DNA from: Gammaproteobacteria bacterium | GTDB lineage: Bacteria; Pseudomonadota; Gammaproteobacteria; Burkholderiales; Rhodocyclaceae | Length of the DNA stretch: 58,460 bases | Assembly (NCBI GenBank): GCA_029289265.1 | Contig: JARFTX010000018.1 | Location: 1-58,460 of the forward strand | Direction: 5' to 3' | Shown here: positions 1-8,557 of the stretch, in pieces | Layout of the letters: the number at the start of each line of letters is the position of its first letter | Numbering within the stretch: the first letter of the stretch is position 1 | Program-made: the position numbers and the translations under genes | The notes under the pieces: generated by a model | The model's input: the letters and a program-made list of their open reading frames with translations, nothing else | What the model was told of the DNA's origin: nothing | The model's database searches: none

Positions 1-937
1 GCGCATGGTGCTCGATGAAGGACTTGACCGCGTCGAAGACGCCGGCGCGCAGGCCCGACTCGTGGGTGCCGCCGGCGACCGTAGGAATCAGGTTTACATA
101 GGACTCGCCGTGCACGTGGCCGTCGTACCAGCCGATCGCCCAGGCCGCGCCTTCGCCCGGCGCGAAGCTCGGATCGTCGGCACCGGCGTGGCTCTCGGCG
201 GTGTAGAGCGGAGCGACCGGCTCCGCGTCACCGGCGACTTCGCGCAGGTAGCCGGCCAGCCCCTCGGGGTAGGTCCAGGTCTTGGTGAGCGGCGCGCCGC
301 CCGCCTGCTCGAGGTCGAGCCGTACGGCAACGCCCGGAAGCAGCACCGCCTTGCTGCGCAGGAGCCGCTCGAGCTCGGCCGTCGGCACGCGCGGCGAATC
401 GAAGTATTTGGGATCGGGCCAGACGCGCACGCGCGTGCCGGTCTGGCGCCCGCACTCGCCTTCGACGCGCAGCGCGCCGACCTGCTCGCCGCCGTTGGCG
501 AACTCGATCGCGTGGCGCTTGCCGTCGCGCTTGACCTCGACCTCGACGCGGGTCGACAGCGCGTTGGTGACGGCGACGCCGACGCCGTGCAGGCCGCCCG
601 AGAAGGCGTAGGCGCCACTGCCCTCGCGCTTGTCGAACTTGCCGCCGGCGTGCAGGCGCATGAAGGCGAGCTCGACCACCGGTACGCCCTCCTGCGGGTG
701 CAGCCCGACCGGGATGCCGCGGCCGTCGTCGGCGACCGTCACCGAGCCGTCCAGATGCACCGTGACGTGGATGCGGCTGGCGAAGCCACCCAGCGCCTCG
801 TCGGCGGCGTTGTCGATGACTTCCTGGATGATGTGCGCGGGCGAGTCGGTGCGCGTGTACATGCCGGGGCGCTCGCGCACCGGCTCCAGTCCCTTGAGGA
901 CGCGGAAGGAAGATTCGTCGTAGTGCTTGCCTGTCAT
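1..937 (-). CDS. parE: DNA topoisomerase IV subunit B, N-terminal part (cut by window edge)
   Basis: ParE is the ATPase subunit of topoisomerase IV, which unlinks daughter chromosomes. The visible 312 codons begin with MTGKHYDESSFRVLKGLEPV and carry the GHKL ATPase features: the Asn-containing helix (VIDNAADEAL), the DDGRGIP box and the GGLHGVG glycine loop. The transducer region follows and runs off the left edge, so the C-terminal TOPRIM half is not visible. The start was chosen because the standard ParE N-terminus begins there. GyrB is the main alternative; the RERPGMYTRTDSPAHIIQEV context resembles ParE more. It lies downstream of flgN on the same strand but has no obvious link to motility. 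Confidence 0.93.
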   Translation of the reverse strand, partial: MTGKHYDESSFRVLKGLEPVRERPGMYTRTDSPAHIIQEVIDNAADEALGGFASRIHVTVHLDGSVTVADDGRGIPVGLHPQEGVPVVELAFMRLHAGGKFDKREGSGAYAFSGGLHGVGVAVTNALSTRVEVEVKRDGKRHAIEFANGGEQVGALRVEGECGRQTGTRVRVWPDPKYFDSPRVPTAELERLLRSKAVLLPGVAVRLDLEQAGGAPLTKTWTYPEGLAGYLREVAGDAEPVAPLYTAESHAGADDPSFAPGEGAAWAIGWYDGHVHGESYVNLIPTVAGGTHESGLRAGVFDAVKSFIEHHA

Positions 938-984
938 GGAGAGTATGCGTTATGCCGGTTCGACCCCGATGCGGGGCGGGCACA

Positions 985-1012
985 AGGATACCTGCTCGTC
1001 GGCGTTTGTCAC
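985..1012 (-). promoter_or_regulatory. candidate sigma-70 promoter of parE
   Basis: On the minus strand GTGACA and TATCCT lie 16 bases apart, 48 bases or more upstream of the parE start. The -35 matches the consensus at five of six bases and the -10 at four of six. This is a sequence match only; the 188-base flgN-parE gap shows nothing else convincing. Confidence 0.35.
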
Positions 1013-1125
1013 ACCGCCGCGTCACGTATGAGGCACGAAATCCGGGGTCGGACCGGGTGAGTCGAAAATCGCGAACATGCGTGGTTCGCGCGAATCGCGA
1101 GCAGGCCGGCGCCGCGGTCGGTGGT

Positions 1126-1602
1126 TCAGGCGCTGCCGAGATGACGGCCGCGGGAAGTCGGACGGGCAACGCCTTCGGCGTCGTAGAGCTGCGGCTTTTC
1201 GGCGGCGGTGAGCAGCACGGTGAGCGCGGCCTGGTTGTGCTGCATGCGCTCGCTGATGAGTTTGCCGTTCAGCTCGTTACGTGCGCGGGCATCGGCAGCG
1301 AGTTCGAGGACTTTGCCCCAGCCCGCGAGGGTGGCCGGCAGCGCGGCGCAAAGTTCGCGGATCGAAGCATCCTTGTTCGGCCGTCCGGCGCGGCCGAGCA
1401 GCAGGGCACGGTTGTCGTGCTGACGCTGCAGGAGCTGGTAGACCTCGTTCTTCTCGCGAGTCAGCGCGAGCAGCGTATCGGTGTCGCCCGCGATCAGCAG
1501 CGCCTCCTCGCGCTCGAGCACGCCGATGAAGCGATGCAGGAGCGCGATCTCGCCTTCGATCAGCAGCGCGAGGCGGTGCTGGAGGTCTGTCAGACCGGTC
1601 AC
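1126..1602 (-). CDS. flgN: FlgN, export chaperone for hook-filament junction proteins
   Basis: This 158-residue, mostly helical protein fits FlgN, the cytoplasmic chaperone that delivers FlgK and FlgL to the flagellar export gate. It has the long N-terminal helix with many Leu/Glu residues (LALLIEGEIALLHRFIGVLE) and the family stretch around residues 38-56 (DTDTLLALTREKNEVYQLL). Its ATG overlaps the flgM stop by four bases, so the two are probably translationally coupled, which is the usual flgM-flgN arrangement. Sequence conservation in this family is low; the call rests on length, helical pattern and position after flgM. Confidence 0.85.
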   Translation of the reverse strand: MTGLTDLQHRLALLIEGEIALLHRFIGVLEREEALLIAGDTDTLLALTREKNEVYQLLQRQHDNRALLLGRAGRPNKDASIRELCAALPATLAGWGKVLELAADARARNELNGKLISERMQHNQAALTVLLTAAEKPQLYDAEGVARPTSRGRHLGSA

Positions 1603-1907
1603 GGGCGCCCTGATTGCGTCGCTAGCATCTGGCGCACGCTGTCGATCAGGCCGTCGGCAATGCGCTCGGCATCGACCTTGAAACGGCCTTCGCTGATCGC
1701 CTGGCGAATCTCGTCGACGCGCGCGCGATCGACCGCAGGCGTTGCGGCGATGGCCGCCTCGGCCTTGTTGAGACTCGACGACAGCGCGGACAACTCGACC
1801 CGGACTTCTCCGGGCGCCGACTGCTGTGGTTTCGAAGGCGCGGGGCGCGGCTTCGGGTCGCCGGCGGGCGGGCCGCCGACCTGCTGGATGGGTCCCTGGA
1901 TTTTCAT
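1599..1907 (-). CDS. flgM: FlgM, anti-sigma-28 factor
   Basis: FlgM binds sigma-28 (FliA) and holds late flagellar genes off until FlgM is exported through the finished hook-basal body. The 102-residue product starts MKIQGPIQQVGG and has a disordered Pro-rich first third. The FlgM helices follow (VELSALSSSLNKAEAA, then VDEIRQAISEGRFKVDAERIA and DGLIDSVRQML). The ATG at 1907 was chosen over an upstream in-frame start at 2078 because it gives a normal FlgM N-terminus and sits about 38 bases after a sigma-28 promoter. That promoter implies the usual feedback loop in which FliA drives its own inhibitor. It overlaps flgN by four bases. Confidence 0.93.
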   Translation of the reverse strand: MKIQGPIQQVGGPPAGDPKPRPAPSKPQQSAPGEVRVELSALSSSLNKAEAAIAATPAVDRARVDEIRQAISEGRFKVDAERIADGLIDSVRQMLATQSGRP

Positions 1908-1944
1908 GTTCGTGCTCCCGGCAAGGGCTCTGTCAGTGAACTCC

Positions 1945-1971
1945 TTTACGGCCGGCAGTAGAGATACTTTA
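1945..1971 (-). promoter_or_regulatory. sigma-28 (FliA) promoter of flgM-flgN
   Basis: Read on the minus strand, TAAA at 1968-1971, exactly 15 bases, then GCCGTAAA at 1945-1952. The sigma-28 consensus is TAAA-N15-GCCGATAA, so -35 and spacing are perfect and -10 matches at six of eight. The 297-base flgA-flgM gap holds no gene; this site is its only recognisable content. Confidence 0.8.
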
Positions 1972-2204
1972 GCCGATTTATCGATGACGGCGTAAGTGGG
2001 TGTAATCGACCCGGTGGGGACCCACGATCCGGCTCGGTTGGCCGCACTGCCAGGGTCGATGCGTCGCGTCGGCTTCATGGCGCACGCGGTAGCGCGAGTG
2101 CGAAAAGGCCAGGCGGTGAGAGGTTTGCGTGGTTGCAGGCGTCGGTCAGCCGATCCGGAACTGGCGCTGGCGACTTTGGCTACCCAGCGCTGGACTGGAG
2201 CGGC

Positions 2205-2903
2205 TCAGAATCGGACCTCCACCGTGCCGTCACTGCGCGCCGTGCCGTCGACCACCTGACCGTTGTTGAGCCGCACGCGCACCGCTTCGCCCTCGGCGGC
2301 GCGGTTCAGCGCCCGCCCTTCGTTGCTCACCGTGAAGCCCGGACCGCTACCGATGACCCGCACCGACTGGCCGGCGCGCACGGCCGGAGGCAGGCGGAGC
2401 ATGTCGGCGCGCAGGGTGTTGCCTTCCGCGACGGCGATGCGCACATGTGCGCCGATTGCCCGCGACGGGTCGGTGAGTGCGGTGGCGGGTTGGGCCGCAA
2501 GGTCGCCGTGTCGCAGCGCGATGTCGTCCGGGCCGACGATCTGGCCGGGGCGTATCGGGCGGGCAGCGACCAGGAAATCGGTCATCACCGCGACCCGGGC
2601 TGGCAGATAGACGGTCCACGCGGCCGGCGCAACGCAGCGGATGCCGACGCTCAACTGGCCCCAGGCACGCGTGCCCGACGGCAGGAAGGCCTCGAGCGCG
2701 GTGCAGGGTGGCAGCTGGTTGGCCGCGTCGAGCGTGCCGACCGAGACCTCGACCTGGCCGGGCAGTCCGGCCGTCTCTGCGGCGAGAAAACTGCGGGCGA
2801 CGTCTTCCACCGGTTCGGGAGGCTGCCGGGCGAGGGCACTCCAGGCGGGCAGCAGGACGGTGGCGGCGATGAACAGTGCGGGTAGAGCGAAGCGGGCTTT
2901 CAT
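2205..2903 (-). CDS. flgA: FlgA, P-ring assembly chaperone
   Basis: FlgA is the periplasmic chaperone that helps FlgI form the P ring around the rod. The 232-residue product begins with a signal peptide (MKARFALPALFIAATVLLPA, cleavage expected after WSALA). A SAF domain lies near residues 110-170 (VAARPIRPGQIVGPDDIALR) and the C-terminal beta domain ends NGQVVDGTARSDGTVEVRF. The start at 2903 was chosen because it opens directly with the signal peptide; an in-frame upstream extension to 3107 gives no sensible N-terminus. It is transcribed divergently from flgB across a 312-base gap, a common arrangement for flgA in gammaproteobacteria and betaproteobacteria. Confidence 0.93.
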   Translation of the reverse strand: MKARFALPALFIAATVLLPAWSALARQPPEPVEDVARSFLAAETAGLPGQVEVSVGTLDAANQLPPCTALEAFLPSGTRAWGQLSVGIRCVAPAAWTVYLPARVAVMTDFLVAARPIRPGQIVGPDDIALRHGDLAAQPATALTDPSRAIGAHVRIAVAEGNTLRADMLRLPPAVRAGQSVRVIGSGPGFTVSNEGRALNRAAEGEAVRVRLNNGQVVDGTARSDGTVEVRF

Positions 2904-3215
2904 GGCGGAGATTGCATCACGGGCTGGCAGGGCGGGGCAAGTCCTGCCCGACGGGCGCCGCTCGTGCGGCAGGCCCCTCGGAGACCGGCAGGCCAGCCAG
3001 ACGTTCCACCGCGGGCGGCAAGAATTTCCGCCGGGCGGCAACTCCGGCGCAGGTCGGGTGCGCCAAGCGGACAAATTGGCCGGTAATTCGCAGTCTTTTC
3101 GGCGCAAGGCGGTTGGTTGCCGGCGTCTAGGATGTCAGGCATGAAAGGTGCAATGGGATCCGTGACCGCGATCCCGTTGCTTCGGATCACCGGATCAGGA
3201 ACCCGAGGTGAAGCC
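2904..3215. other. flgA-flgB divergent intergenic region
   Basis: No gene is visible in these 312 bases. The right part holds a sigma-54 site for flgB at 3077-3092. On the minus strand, 3018-3032 reads GGCGGAAATTCTTGC, which resembles a sigma-54 site but has 11 rather than 10 bases between GG and GC, so it is at best a weak candidate for flgA. The rest is GC-rich with nothing recognised. Confidence 0.5.
3077..3092 (+). promoter_or_regulatory. sigma-54 promoter of the flgB operon
   Basis: TGGCCGGTAATTCGCA fits the sigma-54 consensus TGGCACG-N4-TTGCW with GG and GC exactly ten bases apart. Three positions differ from the consensus. The implied start near 3103 gives a leader of about 113 bases before flgB. 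FlrC, encoded at 26614, is the obvious activator candidate. Confidence 0.65.
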
Positions 3216-3620
3216 ATGAAAGCCATGATCGACAACGCACTGCGTTTTCACCAGACGGCACTCAATCTCCAGGCGCGGAGACAGGAAATGCTTGCATCGA
3301 ATATCGCCAACGCCGACACGCCCAATTACAAGGCGCGCGACATCGACTTTCGCAGTGCCCTGAACGGCGCGCTGGGCAAGAGCTTCGGGCCGCTCGCGCT
3401 TGCGACCACTTCGACACGCCATGTCCCGGCGGCCTCTGAGGGGCCGTTCGCGGCGTTTGTCGGCTATCGCCAGGAGTTGCAGTCGAGCGTCGACGGCAAC
3501 ACGGTGAACATGGACGTCGAGCGCGCCGCTTTCGCCGAGAATTCGGTGCATTACGAGGCGAGCGTGACCTTCATCAACAGTCTGCTGCGCGGCATGCAGA
3601 CGGCCATTTCCGGCCAGTAA
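3216..3620 (+). CDS. flgB: FlgB, proximal rod protein
   Basis: FlgB is one of the proximal rod subunits linking the MS ring to the distal rod. The 134-residue product carries the rod/hook family N-terminal motif [18 protein letters not shown] near residue 30 and a C-terminal heptad helix ([18 protein letters not shown]) that forms the D0 coiled coil. A longer reading from 3117 is possible, but the ATG at 3216 has a good ribosome site (GAGGTGAAG) and gives the normal length. It is the first gene of the rod/hook operon and lies behind a sigma-54 promoter. Confidence 0.97.
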   Translation: MKAMIDNALRFHQTALNLQARRQEMLASNIANADTPNYKARDIDFRSALNGALGKSFGPLALATTSTRHVPAASEGPFAAFVGYRQELQSSVDGNTVNMDVERAAFAENSVHYEASVTFINSLLRGMQTAISGQ

Positions 3621-3633
3621 GGGGAGCGCAGCG

Positions 3634-4038
3634 ATGAGCATCTTCAACGTCTTCTCGATTGCCGGCTCCGCCCTCAACGCCCAGTCGGTGCGGCTCAATG
3701 CCACGGCCTCGAATCTGGCCAATGCCGACAGCGTGGTCGGCGCCGATGGCCAGCCCTACCGGGCCAAGCAGGTGGTGTTCCAGGCGGTCCCGGTGGCCGG
3801 AGCGCAGGCCCAGGGGGTGCGCGTCACGGGCGTCGTCGAGAGCGCAGCTCCGCTGCGGACGATGTACGACCCCGCCAACCCGGCCGCCGACGAGAACGGC
3901 TACGTGAATATGCCCAACGTCAATGTCGTCGAGGAAATGGTGAACATGATCTCCGCCTCGCGGGCCTACCAGAACAACGCCGAAGTGATGAACACCGCGC
4001 GCACGCTGCTGCAACGCACGCTGGCGATCGGCCAGTAA
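3634..4038 (+). CDS. flgC: FlgC, proximal rod protein
   Basis: FlgC stacks with FlgB and FlgF in the proximal rod. The 134-residue product starts [20 protein letters not shown] and has the family motif [11 protein letters not shown]. It ends with the conserved C-terminal D0 helix, in which [20 protein letters not shown] is diagnostic of rod and hook proteins. It follows flgB by 13 bases with a GGGGAG ribosome site. Confidence 0.98.
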   Translation: MSIFNVFSIAGSALNAQSVRLNATASNLANADSVVGADGQPYRAKQVVFQAVPVAGAQAQGVRVTGVVESAAPLRTMYDPANPAADENGYVNMPNVNVVEEMVNMISASRAYQNNAEVMNTARTLLQRTLAIGQ

Positions 4039-4077
4039 AGCGCGGGCCGTCGCAACAGCGGATTCGAGGAATAGAAC

Positions 4078-4749
4078 ATGAGCACCGTCACCCAGACCCA
4101 GTCGGCCCAGAACATCCTTTCCGGGCTGGCACGCACCGAGCCCGTCAACAAGAAGGGTGACGAGAGCGCCCAGACGCGTTTCCTGACACTGCTCACCGCG
4201 CAGCTGCGCAACCAGGATCCGATGAATCCGCTCGAGAACGCCGAGGTCACCTCGCAGCTCGCGCAGATGAGCACGGTCGATGGCATCGAGCGGCTCAACG
4301 GGCTGTTCGAGAAGATGCTGAGCGCCCAGGAATCGGCCGAGAGCCTCCAGGCGGCTGCGCTGGTCGGGCGCGGCGTGCTGGTGCCGGGCAGGGCGATGAC
4401 GCTGACCGAGGCCGGTGCGGTGGGCGGCTTCGAGCTCACCGAGCCCGCCGACCAGGTGGTGATGACCATCAAGGATGCGCACGGTTTGGAAGTGGCGCGC
4501 GTCGAGTTCTCCGGCGTCGAGGCCGGCAGCCACAACTTCGTCTGGGATGGCAGTGCGCTCGACGGTCAGCGCGCCGCCAACGGCCAGTATTCACTTTCGG
4601 TGACCGCAACGAGCGGCGACCGCCGGATCGACGCGAACACGCTCGAGTTCGGGCTGGTGAGCGGCGTCATCCGCGGGCCCAAGAGCACCGACCTGCAGGT
4701 CGGCGCGCTGGGCATCTTCAAAGTCGGCGAGATCCGTCAAATTCTCTGA
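4078..4749 (+). CDS. flgD: FlgD, hook-capping scaffold protein
   Basis: FlgD caps the growing hook and guides FlgE assembly, then leaves the structure. The 223-residue product shows the FlgD N-terminal signature QTRFLTLLTAQLRNQDPMNP around residues 34-53, then SQLAQMSTVDGIERLN. The FlgD Ig-like/tudor domain follows, with the motif NFVWDGSALDGQRAANGQYS near residue 165. It lies between flgC and flgE, the standard order. Confidence 0.97.
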   Translation: MSTVTQTQSAQNILSGLARTEPVNKKGDESAQTRFLTLLTAQLRNQDPMNPLENAEVTSQLAQMSTVDGIERLNGLFEKMLSAQESAESLQAAALVGRGVLVPGRAMTLTEAGAVGGFELTEPADQVVMTIKDAHGLEVARVEFSGVEAGSHNFVWDGSALDGQRAANGQYSLSVTATSGDRRIDANTLEFGLVSGVIRGPKSTDLQVGALGIFKVGEIRQIL

Positions 4750-4764
4750 TCGGGAGAGGGCATC

Positions 4765-6099
4765 ATGGCATTTCAACAAGGTTTGAGCGGGCTGAATTCG
4801 TCGTCACGGGCAATCGACGTCGTCAGCAACAACGTCGCCAATGCGAGCACGGTCGGCTTCAAGACGGGCAGCGCGCAGTTTTCCGACGTCTTCGCATCGG
4901 CATTGAGCGGCGCCACCACCGGCGTCCAGGTCGGTATCGGCTCCAGCGTCAATGCGGTCCGGCAAGCCTTCACGCAGGGGAACCTGGCCGTGTCGAGCAA
5001 TCCGCTCGACATGGCGATCAACGGCAATGGATTCTTCCGCATGCAACGCCCGGACGGCTCGGTTGCCTACACGCGCAACGGCCAGTTCGACGTCGATCGC
5101 GACGGCTTCATCATCAGCGCGAACAACGACCGGCTAACCGGTTTCCGGGTGTCGTCGGTGGTCAATGGTGTGTCGATCTTCGAGGGCACGCCCAGCGTGC
5201 TGCAGATCGACTCGACCAACATCCCGCCACAACCTACCCGCGGCGAGGGCGGCGTCGAGATCACCGCAAACCTCGACTCGCGCGATGTCAATCCGACCAC
5301 GCGCACCCCGCCGTCACCGGCTTTCGATCCATCGGCCGATCCGATCCCGGTGGCGAGCTACAACGCGACCACCTCGCTGACCGTATTCGACAGTCTGGGC
5401 AATCCGCACAGCCTCACGCTCTATTTCGTCCGCACGACCGATCCGACGCAGCGGTCGTGGTCGGTATGGGCCGGGCTGAATGGCGAGGCGCCGACCTCGC
5501 TCACGGGCGATGCCCCGATCGACCCGGCGGATCCGTCGCAGGGCTTTGCCCCGGCCAATCCCCTTGTGTTCAATGCCGAAGGGCTGATCTCGCCGGGCTC
5601 GCCGACGACCTTTGACTTCACGCGCACCGGCGCGGACTTGAACAACGGTGCCGCAGATCTGACGTTCGGCGTGAATCTCTCGCGGGTGACCCAGTTCGGC
5701 GACGCCTTCTCCGTGAATCGCCTGTCGCAGAACGGCTACACCACCGGCCAGCTCACCGGACTCACGGTGTCGCGGGACGGCGTGATCCAGGGTCGCTACA
5801 GCAACGGCCAGACCCAGGATATCGGCAAAGTCGCGCTTGCCAACTTCCAGAGCCCGAACGGCTTGATCGCGTTGGGCAACAACCTGTGGGCCGAGTCGCC
5901 CGACTCGGGCCAGCCGGTGGTGGGCTCCCCGGGCACGGGTGTGCTGGGCGTGCTCAGCGCGGGCACGATCGAAGAGTCGAACGTCGACCTGACCCAGGAA
6001 TTGGTGCAATTGATCATCCAGCAGCGCAACTATCAGGCCAATGCCCAGTCGATCCGCGCCCAGGACCAGATCCTGCAGACGCTCGTCAATCTGAGATAA
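4765..6099 (+). CDS. flgE: FlgE, hook protein
   Basis: FlgE is the structural subunit of the hook. The 444-residue product has the N-terminal motif VVSNNVANASTVGFKTGSAQ and the FlgE central domain (SLTVFDSLGNPHSLTLYFVR near residue 200). The C-terminal D0 segment is VDLTQELVQLIIQQRNYQAN. The length is slightly above the roughly 400 residues of the enteric protein, with the extra residues in the surface domains, which is common in this class. The ribosome site is GGGAGAGG. Confidence 0.98.
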   Translation: MAFQQGLSGLNSSSRAIDVVSNNVANASTVGFKTGSAQFSDVFASALSGATTGVQVGIGSSVNAVRQAFTQGNLAVSSNPLDMAINGNGFFRMQRPDGSVAYTRNGQFDVDRDGFIISANNDRLTGFRVSSVVNGVSIFEGTPSVLQIDSTNIPPQPTRGEGGVEITANLDSRDVNPTTRTPPSPAFDPSADPIPVASYNATTSLTVFDSLGNPHSLTLYFVRTTDPTQRSWSVWAGLNGEAPTSLTGDAPIDPADPSQGFAPANPLVFNAEGLISPGSPTTFDFTRTGADLNNGAADLTFGVNLSRVTQFGDAFSVNRLSQNGYTTGQLTGLTVSRDGVIQGRYSNGQTQDIGKVALANFQSPNGLIALGNNLWAESPDSGQPVVGSPGTGVLGVLSAGTIEESNVDLTQELVQLIIQQRNYQANAQSIRAQDQILQTLVNLR

Positions 6100-6110
6100 G
6101 GCCTTGGTTT

Positions 6111-6134
6111 GGCGGGGGTGAGGGCATCCCCGCC
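6111..6134 (+). other. stem-loop between flgE and flgF
   Basis: GGCGGGG at 6111-6117 pairs perfectly with CCCCGCC at 6128-6134 around a ten-base loop. No T run follows, so it is not a standard terminator. It lies 11 bases after the flgE stop in a 97-base gap and could be a processing or mRNA-stability element that separates hook protein output from downstream genes. That role is inferred. Confidence 0.4.
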
Positions 6135-6196
6135 GGACTCGGGCGCTGCGGCGGCATGAAAGCTCGCCGCCTCACGCAAAGAAGGGGAGAAGCGCG

Positions 6197-6934
6197 ATGG
6201 ACCGCCTGATCTACACCGCAATGACCGGCGCGAAGCACACGCTCATGCGCCAGAATGCGGTCGCGAACAATCTCGCGAATGCGACCACCACCGGTTTCCG
6301 CGAAGAGATCAACCGCCTGCGCGCGGTCGAGGTGCAATCCGATGCACTGCGGAGCCGCGCCTTCGTCGTCGATGCGAGCGTCGGCGCCAACTTTCTGCCG
6401 GGGGCGCTGCAGGCGACCGGCCGCGCCTACGACGTCGCCGTCGAGGGCAAGGGCTGGCTGGCCGTGCAGACGGCCGAGGGCGGGGAAGCCTATACCCGCA
6501 ACGGCAGCCTCGAAGTGAGTGCGAACGGCGTGCTGCAGACCCGTGACGGCCGGCCGGTGATCGGCGACGGCGGCCCGATCACGATCCCGCCCGACAGCGA
6601 GATCTCGATCGGCCGGGACGGTTCGATCTCGGCGATCCAGCCCGGCGCGGCCGGCATCGTCAACGTGATCGGCCAGCTCAAGCTCGTCAATCCGCCGGAA
6701 GAAGATCTGGTGCGCGGCAACGACGGCCTATTCCGCATGCGCGACGGTGCTCCGGCGCCGGTCGATGAGAACGTGCAGGTCGCCGGCGGCTATCTCGAGG
6801 CGAGCAACGTCAGTGTGGTCGAGCAGATGGTCACGATGATCGCGCTCGCCCGCCAGTTCGAGATGCAGACCCGCATGCTGCAGAACGCCGAAACCAACGA
6901 CCGGGCTGCCTCGCAGCTGCTCGGCAGCCGATGA
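6197..6934 (+). CDS. flgF: FlgF, proximal rod protein
   Basis: FlgF is the rod subunit joining the proximal rod to the distal rod FlgG. The 245-residue product begins MDRLIYTAMTGAKHTLMRQ and has the motif VANNLANATTTGFREE. It contains the FlgF/FlgG body domain (PGALQATGRAYDVAVEGKGW) and ends with the D0 helix ASNVSVVEQMVTMIALARQF. The ribosome site is AAGGGGAGAAG. It lies in the standard position before flgG. Confidence 0.98.
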   Translation: MDRLIYTAMTGAKHTLMRQNAVANNLANATTTGFREEINRLRAVEVQSDALRSRAFVVDASVGANFLPGALQATGRAYDVAVEGKGWLAVQTAEGGEAYTRNGSLEVSANGVLQTRDGRPVIGDGGPITIPPDSEISIGRDGSISAIQPGAAGIVNVIGQLKLVNPPEEDLVRGNDGLFRMRDGAPAPVDENVQVAGGYLEASNVSVVEQMVTMIALARQFEMQTRMLQNAETNDRAASQLLGSR

Positions 6935-7073
6935 GCGGCACTCGCGGATTTGGCGGGTAATTCTGCGGGTTATCGCCGCATTGGATTGGACAGGCCCGGC
7001 TTAATCTGACTACACCCGAGAACGCGCCCAAGGCAACGCCGCGCCACGCTCGCTACCAGCAAAGGTACCCAAG

Positions 7074-7856
7074 ATGATCAGCTCGCTCTGGACCGCACGC
7101 ACCGGACTCGACGCCCAGCAAACCCAGCTGGACGTGATCTCCAACAACCTCGCCAACGTCGCCACCAACGGCTACAAGCGCTCGCGCGTCGTCTTCGAGG
7201 ATCTGCTCTATCAGACCATCCGCCAGCCGGGCGCCCAACAGACCCAGCAGAACCAGATCTCGAGTGGCCTGCAGACCGGCACCGGCGCGCGCGCGGTCGC
7301 CACCGAGCGCGTGTTCGCGCAGGGAAACCTGCAGCAGACCGGCAACTCGCTCGATCTGGCGGTGCAGGGCGGCGGCTTCTTCCAGATCCAGCAGCCGGAC
7401 GGAACCACCGCCTATACGCGCGATGGCTCCTTCCAGCTCGACAACCAGGGCAACGTGGTGACCGCGAGCGGCTATCCGCTCGCCGACAACATCAATATCC
7501 CGGCGGACGCCTTGACCGTGACGGTCGGCAAGGACGGCACCGTGAGCGTGCTGCAGGCCGGGCAGATTGCTCCCGTCGAGGTCGGCGCGATCCAGCTCGT
7601 CACCTTCGTCAACCCGGGCGGCCTGCAGAGCGCCGGCGAGAACCTCTACCTCGAGACCGCCTCGAGCGGGGTCGCGACGCCGAACCAGCCCGGCACCAAT
7701 GGCGCCGGCGTGATCAACCAGGGCTACGTCGAGACCTCCAACGTGAACGTCGCCGAGGAACTCGTGAGCATGATCGTCACGCAGCGCGCCTACGAGCTCA
7801 ACTCGCGGGTGATCCAGACCTCCGACCAGATGTTGGGCCGGCTCACGCAACTGTAA
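7074..7856 (+). CDS. flgG: FlgG, distal rod protein
   Basis: FlgG forms the distal rod, the drive shaft through the P and L rings. The 260-residue product, the normal length, begins [20 protein letters not shown]. It has the family motif [20 protein letters not shown] and ends with [20 protein letters not shown] and [10 protein letters not shown]. It is separated from flgF by 139 bases, the largest gap inside the operon. That gap contains a sequence resembling the flgB promoter (6951-6966) but with altered spacing. Confidence 0.98.
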   Translation: MISSLWTARTGLDAQQTQLDVISNNLANVATNGYKRSRVVFEDLLYQTIRQPGAQQTQQNQISSGLQTGTGARAVATERVFAQGNLQQTGNSLDLAVQGGGFFQIQQPDGTTAYTRDGSFQLDNQGNVVTASGYPLADNINIPADALTVTVGKDGTVSVLQAGQIAPVEVGAIQLVTFVNPGGLQSAGENLYLETASSGVATPNQPGTNGAGVINQGYVETSNVNVAEELVSMIVTQRAYELNSRVIQTSDQMLGRLTQL

Positions 7857-7858
7857 CG

Positions 7859-8542
7859 GTGAACATCATGAATGCGCGCACCTTCCTCGCGCTCTTCGCA
7901 CTGGCGCTGCTCTCGGGTTGCGCTGCGATCCAGACCACGCCACCCACCGCCGTGCATCAGCCGATGTCGGCGCGGCCAGAGCTGCAGGCGCGCGCTCAGG
8001 TGGCCACGGGCTCCATCTATCAGGCCACCCAGGCCCGGCCGCTATTCGAGGATCGCCGCGCCCGCAACATCGGCGACATACTCACCATCAACCTGGTCGA
8101 GCGCAACGCCGCGCAGAAGGCCTCCAATGCCAATGCGACCCGCGAATCGAGCATCTCGGGCGGCATCACGTCGCTCGCGCGCGTGCCTTTGTCGGGGTTG
8201 GCCGGACTCAACGCGGAGGCCGGCGCTGAATCGGGGTTCACGGGACGCGGTGCCGCGGCAGCGAACAACGTCTTCAACGGCACCATCACGGTCACCGTGA
8301 TTGAGGTCTATCCCAACGGCAACCTGCTGGTGTCGGGCGAGAAGCAGGTGGCGATCAACCAGGGGGCGGAGTTCATCCGCTTCTCGGGCGTCGTCAATCC
8401 CAACAGTGTCACCACCGCGAACACCGTGCAGTCGACCCAGGTCGCCGATGCGCGCATCGAGTACCGCGGCAGCGGCTACATCGACGAGTCGCAGCGCATG
8501 GGCTGGCTGCAGCGCTTCTTCGTCGCAGTGCTGCCCTTCTGA
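7859..8542 (+). CDS. flgH: FlgH, L-ring lipoprotein
   Basis: FlgH forms the L ring in the outer membrane as a lipoprotein. The 227-residue product has a lipoprotein signal with the lipobox LLSGC (Cys21). FlgH-typical segments follow: [25 protein letters not shown], the body ([20 protein letters not shown]) and the C-terminal [16 protein letters not shown]. The GTG at 7859 starts two bases after the flgG stop; an ATG at 7868 (MNARTF) is an equally plausible start and would put the acylated cysteine at residue 18. Confidence 0.97.
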   Translation: MNIMNARTFLALFALALLSGCAAIQTTPPTAVHQPMSARPELQARAQVATGSIYQATQARPLFEDRRARNIGDILTINLVERNAAQKASNANATRESSISGGITSLARVPLSGLAGLNAEAGAESGFTGRGAAAANNVFNGTITVTVIEVYPNGNLLVSGEKQVAINQGAEFIRFSGVVNPNSVTTANTVQSTQVADARIEYRGSGYIDESQRMGWLQRFFVAVLPF

Positions 8543-8557
8543 TCGAGGACCGCCAGC

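Noticed and set aside
5-1060. Plus-strand open frame of about 350 codons over the left edge
   Set aside because: It is antisense to parE, whose ATPase motifs are clear; the plus-strand translation is low-complexity Arg/Ala/Gly-rich sequence.
1021-1110. Short inverted repeats around GCGAAC...GTTCGC near the flgN end as a terminator
   Set aside because: The stems are short, overlap each other and are not followed by a T run on the minus strand.
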